A DNA stretch of 40,328 nt from Anaerostipes butyraticus (GTDB lineage Bacteria > Bacillota > Clostridia > Lachnospirales > Lachnospiraceae). The DNA is taken from the NCBI RefSeq assembly GCF_016586355.1, contig NZ_BLYI01000059.1, forward strand, positions 1-40,328. The letters run 5' to 3'. The stretch's first letter is position 1, and each line of letters starts with the position of its first letter. The notes under the pieces are model-generated. The model worked only from the letters and a program-made list of their open reading frames with translations, ran no database searches and was not told where the DNA came from. Below, in pieces: positions 7,684-15,937 of this stretch. The translations under genes and the position numbers were made by a program.

Positions 7684-8682
7684 TTAAACTTCGATTCCTG
7701 GTGATTCTGCCTCATAGTCTAATAATTCTTTGAGCTCATCATCCAGTTTCATTACCGTCAAGGCTGCCCCGTTCATATCAAGTGATGTTACATAGTCTCC
7801 GATCAGCACTTTATAAACAGACAGACCCTGCTCTTTCAGGTAGGCTTCTATTTCATCATATAAAATGTATAATTCCATTACTGGCGTGGCTCCCAGACCT
7901 GATACAAGAACCGCCACTTCTGAACCTTTCTCCGGTTCCATATCATCAATCACTGTCTTTGCCATCTTCCGCGCAATATCTTTTGCCGGCTCCAGCTTCT
8001 GAACATTGATGCCCGGCTCTCCATGGTGTCCGATTCCAAACTCCATGTCTCCGTCGGCAATCTCAAAATTCGGATGTCCCACTGCCGGAATCGCGCATGG
8101 TTCCAGTCCGACGCAGATGCTTCTTGTGTTATCTACCGCTTTCTGCGCTGACGCAATGACTTCATCCAGATCTCCGCCAAGAGCAGCCCGTGCGCCGCCG
8201 ATCTTCCACATGAAGACCCCGCCGGCGATACCGTGGCGTTTTTCCTTGGTTTCTTTTGGTGAAGATGCCACATCATCATTCGCTGTCACGTATTTTACTG
8301 TAACTCCCTGTTTCTTCGCTTTTCGGATCGCCATCTTGACATTCATATTGTCTCCGGCATAGTTTCCAAATAAACATGCCACGCCTTTTCCGGAATCTAC
8401 CGCCATAAAAGCGTCATAAAATGCCTGTGCAGAAGGTGAAGAAAATACTTCACCGACTGCTACTGCATCCATCATGTTCTTTCCTACATAGCCAAGAAAC
8501 GCTGGTTCATGACCGCTTCCTCCTCCGGTCACAAGACCTACTTTTCCTTCTACCGGAGCGTTTATGTACTGCACTACCCTGTCATTGGTCTCGGATCTCA
8601 CGATCAGATCACCGTGGGCTTTGACGAAACCTTTTAACATATCTTCGACAACATAATCCGGATCATTTACAAATCTCTGCAT
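7684..8682 (-). CDS. dhaK: Dihydroxyacetone kinase substrate-binding subunit DhaK, copy 2
   Basis: A second DhaK of 332 residues, with the canonical GGGSGHEPAFLGYVG near residue 55, the Asp of FGNYAGDNMN, and the covalent-binding His in GIGHHGEPGINVQ. It is closer to the textbook DhaK sequence than copy 1 and lacks its acidic stretch. It is the first gene after the PTS IIC gene and has CGAGGT before the ATG. With one DhaL for two DhaK proteins, they may share the DhaL and use different ketoses, or one may act as a sensor, as DhaQ does in Lactococcus lactis. Sequence does not decide between these. Confidence 0.92.
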   Translation of the reverse strand: MQRFVNDPDYVVEDMLKGFVKAHGDLIVRSETNDRVVQYINAPVEGKVGLVTGGGSGHEPAFLGYVGKNMMDAVAVGEVFSSPSAQAFYDAFMAVDSGKGVACLFGNYAGDNMNVKMAIRKAKKQGVTVKYVTANDDVASSPKETKEKRHGIAGGVFMWKIGGARAALGGDLDEVIASAQKAVDNTRSICVGLEPCAIPAVGHPNFEIADGDMEFGIGHHGEPGINVQKLEPAKDIARKMAKTVIDDMEPEKGSEVAVLVSGLGATPVMELYILYDEIEAYLKEQGLSVYKVLIGDYVTSLDMNGAALTVMKLDDELKELLDYEAESPGIEV

Positions 8683-8731
8683 GAATTTAACCTCGTTTCT
8701 TCTTCATTGGGTCATCACACAAACATGATGA

Positions 8732-10108
8732 TTAGTTGATTTCTCTTCCTTCTTTTTCTTCTCTTCCAAGATATCTGTAAAGAGCGATAAAGCATACGAC
8801 AAAAATGACGCACAGAGCTAATGGGAAGAAGTTTCCATCCAGGAACTTAAACAGATGTGAAAAAGCATAGGTCTGGATTGGTCCATCGATGGAAGAGCAG
8901 GAGATCAGTTCTCCGGCTTTTAAGCTGACAGCGCCTGTAGAGCGTGCCAGATCTGAAATGAACGGTGCCATAACCGTTCCAACCCAGAGGTACGCCGGTG
9001 CAAAAATGATAACCAGGATGCACATACGAAGGATGTTTCCTCCTGTTACCAGGAATGCAGCAACGGCAATGGCATTGTTTACGATACCCGCAAATGGAAG
9101 GATCTCATTTCCTGGAAGAATCATGGAGCAGATCAATGTAACCGGGATGCATAAGAATACTGCCAGCCAGATTTCGTTTGCACCGCCCATGAACGGCCAG
9201 TCAAGTCCTACAACCAGAGTTCTGTCATCAAACTTCTTATTCATAAATGCGCTGATTGCTGTTGAAATCGGCTCCAGTGCCATCATGAAATACTTGGAGA
9301 TTACTGGGAACAATGTCAGGGAGCAGGATGCCTGAATACCTAATGTCAGTGTCTCTGCCACACCATATCTTGCCAGAATACCAAAGATAATACCTAAGAT
9401 AAATCCTAATACATGGGATTCTGCAAAAATACCGATCTTATCCTTTAATACCGCAGCATCAAAACGTTTGTTTAATGCCGGAATCTTCTTCAGCAGACAG
9501 TCGATCGGGAACATAAAAATACTTGTGAATCCCATCTTATGGGTACATGTTACACCAGGGATTCCAGACAGTTTCTCGATACGGTACTGATACATATCAG
9601 CCATTTTAAGCTCGAATACGATCTGAACCGCAGCTGTAACAAATGCTACGGCAATAGATCCGGCAGTTCCAAAATACGGCTGACACACAGCTGCCACCGC
9701 TACGCCTGTAAAGATCTTGCCCCATACATTCCATAAATCGGCATTGAATGTCTTGGTCTTGTTAATGATCAGCATGATAATATTGATACCGATCATCAGC
9801 GGGAACATCAGGAATGCGTATGGCCATGACCAAGCAATCGCAGATAATGTGGTCCATCCACCGTCTACGATCGGCAGATTGATGCCTGTACTCTTCAGCA
9901 TGGCTTCAGCTGCCGGTCCGATTGCTTCTGACATAAAACTGATCAGCATGCTCATACCGGTAAATGCAACACCAAGAGTGATACCTGCGGAAACCGCATC
10001 TTTTATTTTCATTCCTACGATCAGACCGGCGATAATGATGATGATCGGCACAAAGATCGCCGCCCCTAAACTCAGTAACCAGTTAATAACATCTTGTAAA
10101 ATACTCAT
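8732..10108 (-). CDS. PTS galactitol-family transporter subunit IIC
   Basis: This is a polytopic membrane protein of 458 residues, the normal length for GatC-type IIC. It has many long hydrophobic segments, for example FVPIIIIIAGLIVGM near residue 20 and the C-terminal LALCVIFVVCFIALYRYLG. It should form the channel that imports a polyol or ketose while IIB phosphorylates it. The ATG at 10108 is preferred because GGAGGG lies 8 bases upstream; the frame can also be read from a TTG five codons earlier, but that codon overlaps the ribosome site. It is co-transcribed with IIA, IIB and the DhaK/aldolase genes. The real substrate (galactitol, a pentitol or another sugar) cannot be told from the sequence. 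Confidence 0.92.
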   Translation of the reverse strand: MSILQDVINWLLSLGAAIFVPIIIIIAGLIVGMKIKDAVSAGITLGVAFTGMSMLISFMSEAIGPAAEAMLKSTGINLPIVDGGWTTLSAIAWSWPYAFLMFPLMIGINIIMLIINKTKTFNADLWNVWGKIFTGVAVAAVCQPYFGTAGSIAVAFVTAAVQIVFELKMADMYQYRIEKLSGIPGVTCTHKMGFTSIFMFPIDCLLKKIPALNKRFDAAVLKDKIGIFAESHVLGFILGIIFGILARYGVAETLTLGIQASCSLTLFPVISKYFMMALEPISTAISAFMNKKFDDRTLVVGLDWPFMGGANEIWLAVFLCIPVTLICSMILPGNEILPFAGIVNNAIAVAAFLVTGGNILRMCILVIIFAPAYLWVGTVMAPFISDLARSTGAVSLKAGELISCSSIDGPIQTYAFSHLFKFLDGNFFPLALCVIFVVCFIALYRYLGREEKEGREIN

Positions 10109-10138
10109 ATAATTTCCCTCCAACTCTTTCTTTCAGCA

Positions 10139-10420
10139 TCAGCCGTTGTTTACTGCATCTACCAATTTCTTGAATTCAGCATCCTGGCCAACGCCTGTTA
10201 AGAACGCGATTCCGTTGATAACCGGGATCGGATATTCTTTGTCTACTTTTGTAATCGCGATGTAGGCAACGCTGCTTGGGATATAACGGTCTACAGATTT
10301 AATATCAACAGCCAGAACTTCTGCCGGGATATTATTCTCTTTTAATAAACGATTTACCTTGCTTGCAACAGTCTGAGAAGTTGCTACTCCGCTTCCACAT
10401 GCTACTACGATTTGTTTCAT
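10139..10420 (-). CDS. PTS galactitol-family transporter subunit IIB
   Basis: A 93-residue cytoplasmic phosphocarrier with the active-site Cys at residue 8 in VVACGSGVATSQ, the lactose/galactitol-type IIB signature loop. It takes phosphate from IIA and gives it to the sugar bound by IIC. It lies 42 bp after IIA and 30 bp before IIC. The length and start (AGGAAG upstream) agree with the family. Confidence 0.93.
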   Translation of the reverse strand: MKQIVVACGSGVATSQTVASKVNRLLKENNIPAEVLAVDIKSVDRYIPSSVAYIAITKVDKEYPIPVINGIAFLTGVGQDAEFKKLVDAVNNG

Positions 10421-10462
10421 TTCTCATCTTCCTTTCTAAAAATGTCGTCAGTTCCTATAATC

Positions 10463-10951
10463 CTAAAGACCTTCCATGGATAAAACTGCTTCCATGTATT
10501 CGTCTTCAGTTTTTGCATTTACCAGTTTATCCATGATCTCTGGATTCTGGAAATTCGTAACCAAAATCTGAAGCAATTCCACATGTTCGTTGGCTCCGTT
10601 TGGATCATCGTGTCCGCCAAGGAAACCAAGCATGAAAATAAATTTCACATCATGCTCCTGATCATTGTTTGCCATCTCACACCATTTCACCGGATTCTTC
10701 AATCTGGTACATGCAATAAATGGCTTGATGATGTGCTGAGGATCTGCATGAGGAATCGCAACCGGATAAGGCTCTACCGGGAGCGCCGTTGGGAAATTCG
10801 CTTCTCTCGTCTTGATCGCGTCTGCAAAAGTATCTTTTACATACCCAAGCTTCTCAAGCTTTGCAGCCATCTTGTCAAAGAACTCTGTCTGATCTGCCAC
10901 TTCCCAGTCCAGCTGAATCAGCTCCCTGTAAATCGTGTCACGGTTTGCCAC
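10463..10951 (-). CDS. PTS galactitol/fructose-type transporter subunit IIA
   Basis: A 162-residue IIA domain protein, with the phosphorylated His in YPVAIPHADPQHI near residue 69. It accepts phosphate from HPr and passes it to IIB. The best start is GTG at 10951: it keeps the family N-terminus, and AAAGGAGAG lies upstream, although the spacing of about 11 bases is long. It is the first gene of the operon, and the promoter at 11031-11059 stands about 80 bp upstream. Confidence 0.92.
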   Translation of the reverse strand: MANRDTIYRELIQLDWEVADQTEFFDKMAAKLEKLGYVKDTFADAIKTREANFPTALPVEPYPVAIPHADPQHIIKPFIACTRLKNPVKWCEMANNDQEHDVKFIFMLGFLGGHDDPNGANEHVELLQILVTNFQNPEIMDKLVNAKTEDEYMEAVLSMEGL

Positions 10952-11030
10952 CTTTTACCACTCTCCTTTCATTTGTTTGAGGATTTCCAAACTTTGTTGA
11001 ACATCTTTCAACATTTTTCCTGCTGTATTC

Positions 11031-11059
11031 ATTATATTTCAGTATTTTTTTCCGTACAA
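11031..11059 (-). promoter_or_regulatory. Sigma-A-type promoter of the PTS/Dha operon
   Basis: On the minus strand TTGTAC (11054-11059) and a perfect TATAAT (11031-11036) are separated by exactly 17 bp. This is the strongest promoter-like sequence in front of the IIA gene. Confidence 0.75.
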
Positions 11060-11117
11060 TCTGATTTGGGTTCGAATAATGCGCCACCGATTGCTCATTC
11101 CTGTGATGAACATCTAT

Positions 11118-11137
11118 TTTGCGCAACGTTGCACAAA
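11118..11137. promoter_or_regulatory. 20-bp palindrome, putative activator operator
   Basis: TTTGCGCAAC and GTTGCACAAA form an inverted repeat with one mismatch in ten pairs and no spacer. It lies about 60 bp upstream of the -35 of the PTS/Dha operon and just outside the terminator of the neighbouring gene, a fitting place for the PRD activator encoded in the operon. It is not a clean cre match. Confidence 0.5.
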
Positions 11138-11180
11138 CAAAAAGAGCCGTGCATAAAGCTGACGCTTTATGCACGGCTCT
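11136..11180 (-). terminator. Strong rho-independent terminator after the DUF1858 gene
   Basis: The arms AGAGCCGTGCATAAAGC and GCTTTATGCACGGCTCT form a perfect 17-bp stem with a 4-base loop. On the minus strand the stem is followed by TTTTTGTTTG. It separates the DUF1858 gene from the PTS/Dha operon. Confidence 0.92.
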
Positions 11181-11214
11181 CACTTCTTTAGGCTTATAAT
11201 CAGTGATCCGCAGC

Positions 11215-11421
11215 TTATGCTTCTTTAGATGCCTGGTATTCATTCAGCTTTCCAACCAGCTCATCTACATCCATTCCATGCACGAATGCTGCTTCCTCGA
11301 GGGTCTCTCCCTGCGCAGAAGGGCATCCCACACATCCCATTCCAGATGCCATTAAGATTGCTGCAAAATTCTGATCCAGTGCGATCAGATCACCAATTAC
11401 CATATCTTTTGAAATTGTCAT
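11215..11421 (-). CDS. DUF1858 protein (hybrid-cluster-protein-associated disulfide domain)
   Basis: A 68-residue cytoplasmic protein made of a single DUF1858 domain, with the family hallmark GMGCVGCPSAQGETLEEAA in the middle (two Cys in CVGC). Such proteins are common in anaerobes and are thought to handle redox or Fe-S related work; the exact role is unknown. GGAGGAC precedes the ATG. It is transcribed alone from a good promoter at 11458-11486 to a strong terminator, divergently from the ferredoxin gene. Confidence 0.9.
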   Translation of the reverse strand: MTISKDMVIGDLIALDQNFAAILMASGMGCVGCPSAQGETLEEAAFVHGMDVDELVGKLNEYQASKEA

Positions 11422-11457
11422 TTCTATTGTCCTCCATTCAAAAAAATCAACATTTAT

Positions 11458-11486
11458 AGTATAATACAGTACCGCTAAAAATACAA
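11458..11486 (-). promoter_or_regulatory. Promoter of the DUF1858 gene
   Basis: On the minus strand TTGTAT (11481-11486) and TATACT (11458-11463) are separated by 17 bp, about 37 bp from the start codon. The rest of the 167-bp divergent gap holds a TATACT (11563-11568) for the ferredoxin gene without a good -35. Confidence 0.65.
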
Positions 11487-11588
11487 CAAAATTACTTGCT
11501 ATTCCTTCATAAGTATATTAAAATAAGATTGAGTCAGGCGGGTGACCGCTTTTATTGATTATTATACTATATAAGGAGGATGTTAACT

Positions 11589-11759
11589 ATGGCATATGTA
11601 ATTTCAGACGCTTGTATTTCTTGTGGAGCTTGTGAAGGAACTTGCCCAGCAGGAGCAATCAGCGAAGGAGATGGACAGTACGTAATCGATGCTGATACAT
11701 GCATGGACTGCGGAGCTTGCGCAGACGGATGTCCAGCTGGAGCTATCAGCCAGGAATAA
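11589..11759 (+). CDS. 2x[4Fe-4S] ferredoxin
   Basis: A 56-residue clostridial-type ferredoxin, short enough to be missed by many gene finders. Two cluster motifs are clear: CISCGACEGTCP and CMDCGACADGCP, each CxxCxxCxxxCP. It carries low-potential electrons in the cytoplasm for hydrogenase, pyruvate:ferredoxin oxidoreductase and similar enzymes. AAGGAGG lies 8 bases before the ATG and a strong terminator follows the stop, so it is a single-gene unit. It is strongly acidic, as is normal for the family. Confidence 0.97.
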   Translation: MAYVISDACISCGACEGTCPAGAISEGDGQYVIDADTCMDCGACADGCPAGAISQE

Positions 11760-11775
11760 TTTTCCACAGGTACAT

Positions 11776-11813
11776 CAAAGGGTGTGCGGTCATATGACTG
11801 CACACCCTTTTTG
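11776..11813 (+). terminator. Rho-independent terminator after the ferredoxin gene
   Basis: GGGTGTGC and GCACACCC pair around GTCATATGAC (11780-11807), followed by TTTTT. The other strand also has a short T run, so it may act weakly in both directions and serve the ribokinase gene. Confidence 0.9.
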
Positions 11814-11918
11814 CGTTCTCTTTTCCTGTCTGGGCATCCATAATATCTTCATGGATTCTTCCTTTATTTCCCATCTTTTTCCATATTATCCCATTTTTTT
11901 AATGAGAAAATTTCTCAA

Positions 11919-12896
11919 TTACATGCAGGATCTTCCGTTGGCTTTCATCAGTTCCATTACCTCTTCCGTCGTTGGAAGCGAGTCCATAACCCCCATCCTC
12001 GAAATGGTAATTGCCGCTGTATAATTTGCAAAAATCAGGGCCTGTCCCCTGGAGTCCCCCTTGCAGACTCTGGTGCAGAAAGCCGCTACAAAAGAATCTC
12101 CTCCGGCCGTTGGATCCACAACTTCGATCCCCGGCGCCGCTCTCTTGTATATCGTTTTGTCAGGAGCATCCAGCAGAGCGCCGGATTCACCCAGGGTTGT
12201 CAGAATATTTGCATACCCTTTGCCTCTCATAATGGCAGAAGCTACCTTTGCCTCCTCAAAATTAAATACGCCTCTTTTTCTGTTGATGATGACTCCGGTC
12301 ATGGCCCGGATTTCCTGTTCATTGGGCGCTATGTATGTCAGATGACTGATGAAATCTTTCGATAGACGCCGTATGACCGGCGCCGGCTTCAGCATAACCG
12401 GCACTCCCTGCTCATAAGCGTATCTTGCCGCCGTCTCATTGACTTCCAGCGGAATCTCATTCTGCAGCATGACCATATCATACTGACCGATCTCATCTTT
12501 CAGAAACTCAATCTCTTTCGGACGGATTTTCATATTGGATCCTGAGATTACAAGAATCCGGTTTCTGGTGCGCTCACCGGGAATCTTTTCCAATATGATC
12601 ACTGCACATCCGGATGCTCCATCCTCATCATACAGCATCCTGCTCGTGTCTACTCCTTCCTGCTGACACGCCTGCAGCAGCTCTTTTCCATTGGCATCCC
12701 GGCCGACCTTTCCGATGATCGTGACATCCGCTCCCAGCCTTGCTGCCTGCACCGCCTGATTCGCTCCTTTCCCGCCTGGAGTCTTGACGAATTCTTCCCC
12801 AAAGACTCTGTGTCCTTCCTGCGGGACCTCTTTTGTAATCGCGATCTGGTCCATAACAAGACTTCCTACAATTAAAATCTTAGGTTTTCTCTCCAT
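11919..12896 (-). CDS. rbsK: Ribokinase-like PfkB-family sugar kinase
   Basis: A 325-residue PfkB kinase that phosphorylates a sugar with ATP, probably ribose. The N-terminal family signature is TPGGKGANQAVQAARLG near residue 40. The C-terminal catalytic loop reads DPTAGGDSFVAAF, with the base Asp in GGD instead of the usual GAGD. No transporter adjoins it, so the substrate is not supported by context; a nucleoside or other PfkB substrate is possible. It lies 74 bp downstream of the MerR gene and may share its transcript. Two TATAAT-like sequences occur at about 12930-12950 without a clear -35. Confidence 0.8.
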   Translation of the reverse strand: MERKPKILIVGSLVMDQIAITKEVPQEGHRVFGEEFVKTPGGKGANQAVQAARLGADVTIIGKVGRDANGKELLQACQQEGVDTSRMLYDEDGASGCAVIILEKIPGERTRNRILVISGSNMKIRPKEIEFLKDEIGQYDMVMLQNEIPLEVNETAARYAYEQGVPVMLKPAPVIRRLSKDFISHLTYIAPNEQEIRAMTGVIINRKRGVFNFEEAKVASAIMRGKGYANILTTLGESGALLDAPDKTIYKRAAPGIEVVDPTAGGDSFVAAFCTRVCKGDSRGQALIFANYTAAITISRMGVMDSLPTTEEVMELMKANGRSCM

Positions 12897-12970
12897 AATA
12901 AATTCTCCGCTCTGGTATTTTAACTGATTATAATCTATTATAACCTAAGATTCTTTGTCTGGAAATATAA

Positions 12971-13504
12971 TTATCTTTGTTTTTTTCTGCGTCTTAAAAA
13001 TCTTCTTTTCTCACGCGATGCCGCAATCTCTTCTCTGCTTCTTTGCTGAGACCGGATCATTTCATCCAGTTTCTGAAATCTTTTTTCCTCTTCGTCTTCC
13101 CTCAGCCGAAACTGATAATCGATTTCCTTTGAGACTTTATCAGAAATCCGGGTTCCGAGTTCCGTTCCCAGGAATTCTTTCTGCTCCCTGATCGCCTGTC
13201 CCATAATCTTCACCATCACATTCTGAAACTGTTCCATTTTTTGCGATGTTTCCGGCTGTTTCTCCCCTGGAAACGGAATGATGTTTCCAGATATCTTTTT
13301 CTTTATTTCTTCTGTATCCAGTCCTTCATTTTTCATATCACGGATTTCCTGAAACATATGGATTTCCTTCTCCCCGTAGCATCGGTATCCTTTCTCATTT
13401 CTTGGAATGAGAATTCCAAATTCATCTTCCCACGTTCTCAAATGATAAGTTTCCAAGCCCAGTTCCCTGGCAGCTTCGGATATCATGCGTTTTCTTTCTT
13501 TCAT
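12971..13504 (-). CDS. MerR-family transcriptional regulator with C-terminal coiled coil
   Basis: The 177-residue protein has an N-terminal MerR winged helix (ISEAARELGLETYHLRTWE, then PRNEKGYRCYGEKEI, residues 8-55). This is followed by a linker rich in Pro/Gln and a long basic/glutamate-rich C-terminal coiled coil ending in RRRKKQR. No cysteine-based metal site is visible, so it is not an obvious metal sensor. Its target is unknown. AAGGAAGGGA precedes the ATG. The gene lies just downstream of the recD2 terminator. Confidence 0.85.
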   Translation of the reverse strand: MKERKRMISEAARELGLETYHLRTWEDEFGILIPRNEKGYRCYGEKEIHMFQEIRDMKNEGLDTEEIKKKISGNIIPFPGEKQPETSQKMEQFQNVMVKIMGQAIREQKEFLGTELGTRISDKVSKEIDYQFRLREDEEEKRFQKLDEMIRSQQRSREEIAASREKRRFLRRRKKQR

Positions 13505-13552
13505 AAGTCCCTTCCTTTCTTCCTTTTCATTATAAAAGGCAAAAAGTTTCAG

Positions 13553-13586
13553 GTACAGAAAAACCGTCCTCTAAAAGACGACGGTT
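13553..13586 (-). terminator. Terminator after recD2
   Basis: AACCGTC and GACGGTT (13562-13568 and 13580-13586) form the stem. On the minus strand it is followed by TTTTTC. It lies shortly after the recD2 stop. Confidence 0.8.
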
Positions 13587-13617
13587 CCTTCTATTTTTCT
13601 TATTACAATGTTTTGTT

Positions 13618-15873
13618 TTATGACCATTCATCTTCAAAAGGATTCTCTTCCCCTTCTGAAGCAATTTCCTGAATCCTTTTTGCAAGCGTTGAATATCTTC
13701 TCTGCTCATTGACATTCTGGATCATGGAATTCACTGTATGCCGGTCTCCCACGATCGTAAGGCAGTTTCTTGCTCTGGTAACGCCGGTATACAGCAGATT
13801 TCGATGAAACAATACCTTTGGTCCGCTTAAAAGCGGCATGATCACTGCCGGATATTCGCTTCCCTGAGACTTATGTATGGTTATGGCATACGCCAGTTCC
13901 AGCTCATCCAGCATGGCATAGCTGTACTGTATTTCTCTGGAATCATCAAAAACCACTGTGACTTTTTCTGTAAAATCATTGATTTCCGTAATCCGTCCGA
14001 TGTCTCCATTAAAGACTCCGACTCCCTTGTCCACCGTAAAGCCCTTCTGATTCCGGATTTCCCATTCCATCTGATAATTATTTTTGATCTGCATTACCTT
14101 GTCTCCCTCTCGGAAGATGCCGGAAGCTGTTTCCTTCTCATTCTTATCCGGTGACGGAGGATTCAGATACTGCTGCAGGATCTGATTCAGCCGCTCTACT
14201 CCCAGCTCACCCCTTCTCATTGGCGTCAGAACCTGTATCTCATAAGGTTCCGCATGAACATAAGCCGGCAGCTTATCCCGGATCAGATAAACCATAACTC
14301 CCAGAATATCCTGGACAGATGTCCTCTGCAGGAAGAAAAAGTCTTTGCTTTTATTATCAAGCTCAATGCTTCTGCCCTGATGAATCAGGTGGGCGTTGCG
14401 GACGATATGGCTTCCCTCTTCCTGCCGGAAAATCTGATTCAGCGCTACCACCTTAAATTCTCCGGACGCGATAATATCTTTCAGTACATTTCCGGCTCCG
14501 ATGGACGGCAGCTGATTGGCGTCTCCCACCATAACCAGTCTGGTTCCCGGCACCATAGCCTGCAGGAGCGCATTCATCAGGGAAAGATCCACCATGGACA
14601 TTTCATCAATGATAATAACATCTGTCTCCAGAGGATTTGCCGCATTTCTCTCAAAAGCCATTCCCATTCGATCCATCTCTTCTTTCGCTTCCCCGTTCAG
14701 TTCCAAAAGCCGGTGGATCGTCATCGCTTCATACCCGGTGGCCTCTGTCATCCTCTTGGCCGCTCTTCCCGTTGGAGCCGCAAGCCGGATATCCAGTCCC
14801 TCTGTTTCAAAATACTGAATCATTCCGTTGATCGTTGTTGTTTTTCCGGTTCCCGGCCCTCCGGTCAGAACTACAATGCTGTGGCTTGCAATGGCTTCGA
14901 TGGCCTCTTTCTGTTTTTCAGCAAAGGTAATCTGCTCTGCTTCTTCTATCCGTCCGATCGTAGTCTCAATCTCCGAAATTGACACATCATATGACAGGTT
15001 CAGATCACAAAGCATTCTTGCAGTATTTACCTCCATATGATACTGAGCCGCTCCGTAAATCCTGACTTCGTCTTCTTCCTTGATCACGATCTTCTTTTCG
15101 ATCATCATTTCCAGAAGGTGCTCCTCTATCGCCTCCTCAGACACTCCCAGCGTATACGCTGCGTTTCGGCATAAAATATGTTTGGGAAGATATACGTGTC
15201 CTTCTCCCAGAGCCCGCATCAGTGTATAAAAGATTCCAGAAATGATCCGATAGTCAGAGTCTGTTCCAATCCCGACTCTCTGGGCAATTTCATCGGCAAT
15301 CTTAAATCCCACACCGGCAATATCATCCGTCATCCGGTATGGATTCTCCCGGATGATCGTATACATCTCATCCCCGTATTCTTTAAAAATCTTCACTGCC
15401 AGATTATAATTGATTCCGTACTCCGACAAAAACATCATGGCATGGCGCATTTCCTGCTTTTCATTAAATTCTACCGCAATCGTCCGGGCTTTTTTCTCTG
15501 TAATCCCTTTTACCTCCGCCAGGCGTTCCGGTTCCTCCTCAATGATGCGAAACGTATCCATCTTAAACTTCTTTGTGATCCTTTTTGCGATCGCAGGTCC
15601 CACTCCTTTGATGGCCCCCGAGCCCAGATATCGTTCCATGCTCTGGATATCTCCCGGTGCTGTAATCTCATAGGTTCTCATCTGAAACTGGGGCCCGTGC
15701 ATGGGATGCTCCGTATATTCTCCCTCCATGGAAATATATTCCCCTTCACTTAAAAATGGAAACCGCCCAACGACAGTTTCCTCATCTCCATCCAGATCCA
15801 GACTCAGCACTGTGTATCCATTATTCTCATTTCGAAAACGGATATGATCTACATATCCCTCCAAATGTTCCAT
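13618..15873 (-). CDS. recD2: ATP-dependent RecD2-type DNA helicase
   Basis: A 751-residue SF1B helicase of the RecD2 group found in bacteria lacking RecBC, with roles in replication-fork and mismatch-repair processing. The N-terminal part carries OB-like and helix-hairpin-helix regions (GSGAIKGVGPAIAKRI). The motor follows, with Walker A GGPGTGKTTTI near residue 342, Walker B IIDEMSMVDLSL, and motif VI-type AITIHKSQGSEYPAVI near the C-terminus. GAGGTG lies 6 bases before the ATG at 15873, whereas the in-frame ATG at 15891 has no ribosome site. A terminator separates it from mreB, so it probably depends on read-through or an unseen promoter. Confidence 0.95.
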   Translation of the reverse strand: MEHLEGYVDHIRFRNENNGYTVLSLDLDGDEETVVGRFPFLSEGEYISMEGEYTEHPMHGPQFQMRTYEITAPGDIQSMERYLGSGAIKGVGPAIAKRITKKFKMDTFRIIEEEPERLAEVKGITEKKARTIAVEFNEKQEMRHAMMFLSEYGINYNLAVKIFKEYGDEMYTIIRENPYRMTDDIAGVGFKIADEIAQRVGIGTDSDYRIISGIFYTLMRALGEGHVYLPKHILCRNAAYTLGVSEEAIEEHLLEMMIEKKIVIKEEDEVRIYGAAQYHMEVNTARMLCDLNLSYDVSISEIETTIGRIEEAEQITFAEKQKEAIEAIASHSIVVLTGGPGTGKTTTINGMIQYFETEGLDIRLAAPTGRAAKRMTEATGYEAMTIHRLLELNGEAKEEMDRMGMAFERNAANPLETDVIIIDEMSMVDLSLMNALLQAMVPGTRLVMVGDANQLPSIGAGNVLKDIIASGEFKVVALNQIFRQEEGSHIVRNAHLIHQGRSIELDNKSKDFFFLQRTSVQDILGVMVYLIRDKLPAYVHAEPYEIQVLTPMRRGELGVERLNQILQQYLNPPSPDKNEKETASGIFREGDKVMQIKNNYQMEWEIRNQKGFTVDKGVGVFNGDIGRITEINDFTEKVTVVFDDSREIQYSYAMLDELELAYAITIHKSQGSEYPAVIMPLLSGPKVLFHRNLLYTGVTRARNCLTIVGDRHTVNSMIQNVNEQRRYSTLAKRIQEIASEGEENPFEDEWS

Positions 15874-15893
15874 CAGCTTCACCTCAAACATGG

Positions 15894-15925
15894 ATTAAAA
15901 AAGGCCAGGATGAAATCCTGACCTT
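15894..15925 (-). terminator. Terminator after mreB
   Basis: The minus strand has AAGGTCAGGA and TCCTGGCCTT around a short loop (15901-15925), followed by a T run. It lies 13 bp after the mreB stop and before recD2. Confidence 0.85.
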
Positions 15926-15937
15926 CTGAAAACCATA

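Noticed and set aside
10938-11243. A 101-codon open frame on the minus strand upstream of the PTS IIA gene
   Set aside because: It runs through a perfect terminator hairpin, a palindrome and a consensus promoter, has no ribosome site and no family-like sequence.
11538-11549. Short GCGG-GTGA-CCGC hairpin before the ferredoxin gene
   Set aside because: The stem is only four pairs; it could be chance or part of a promoter spacer, and no function is supported.
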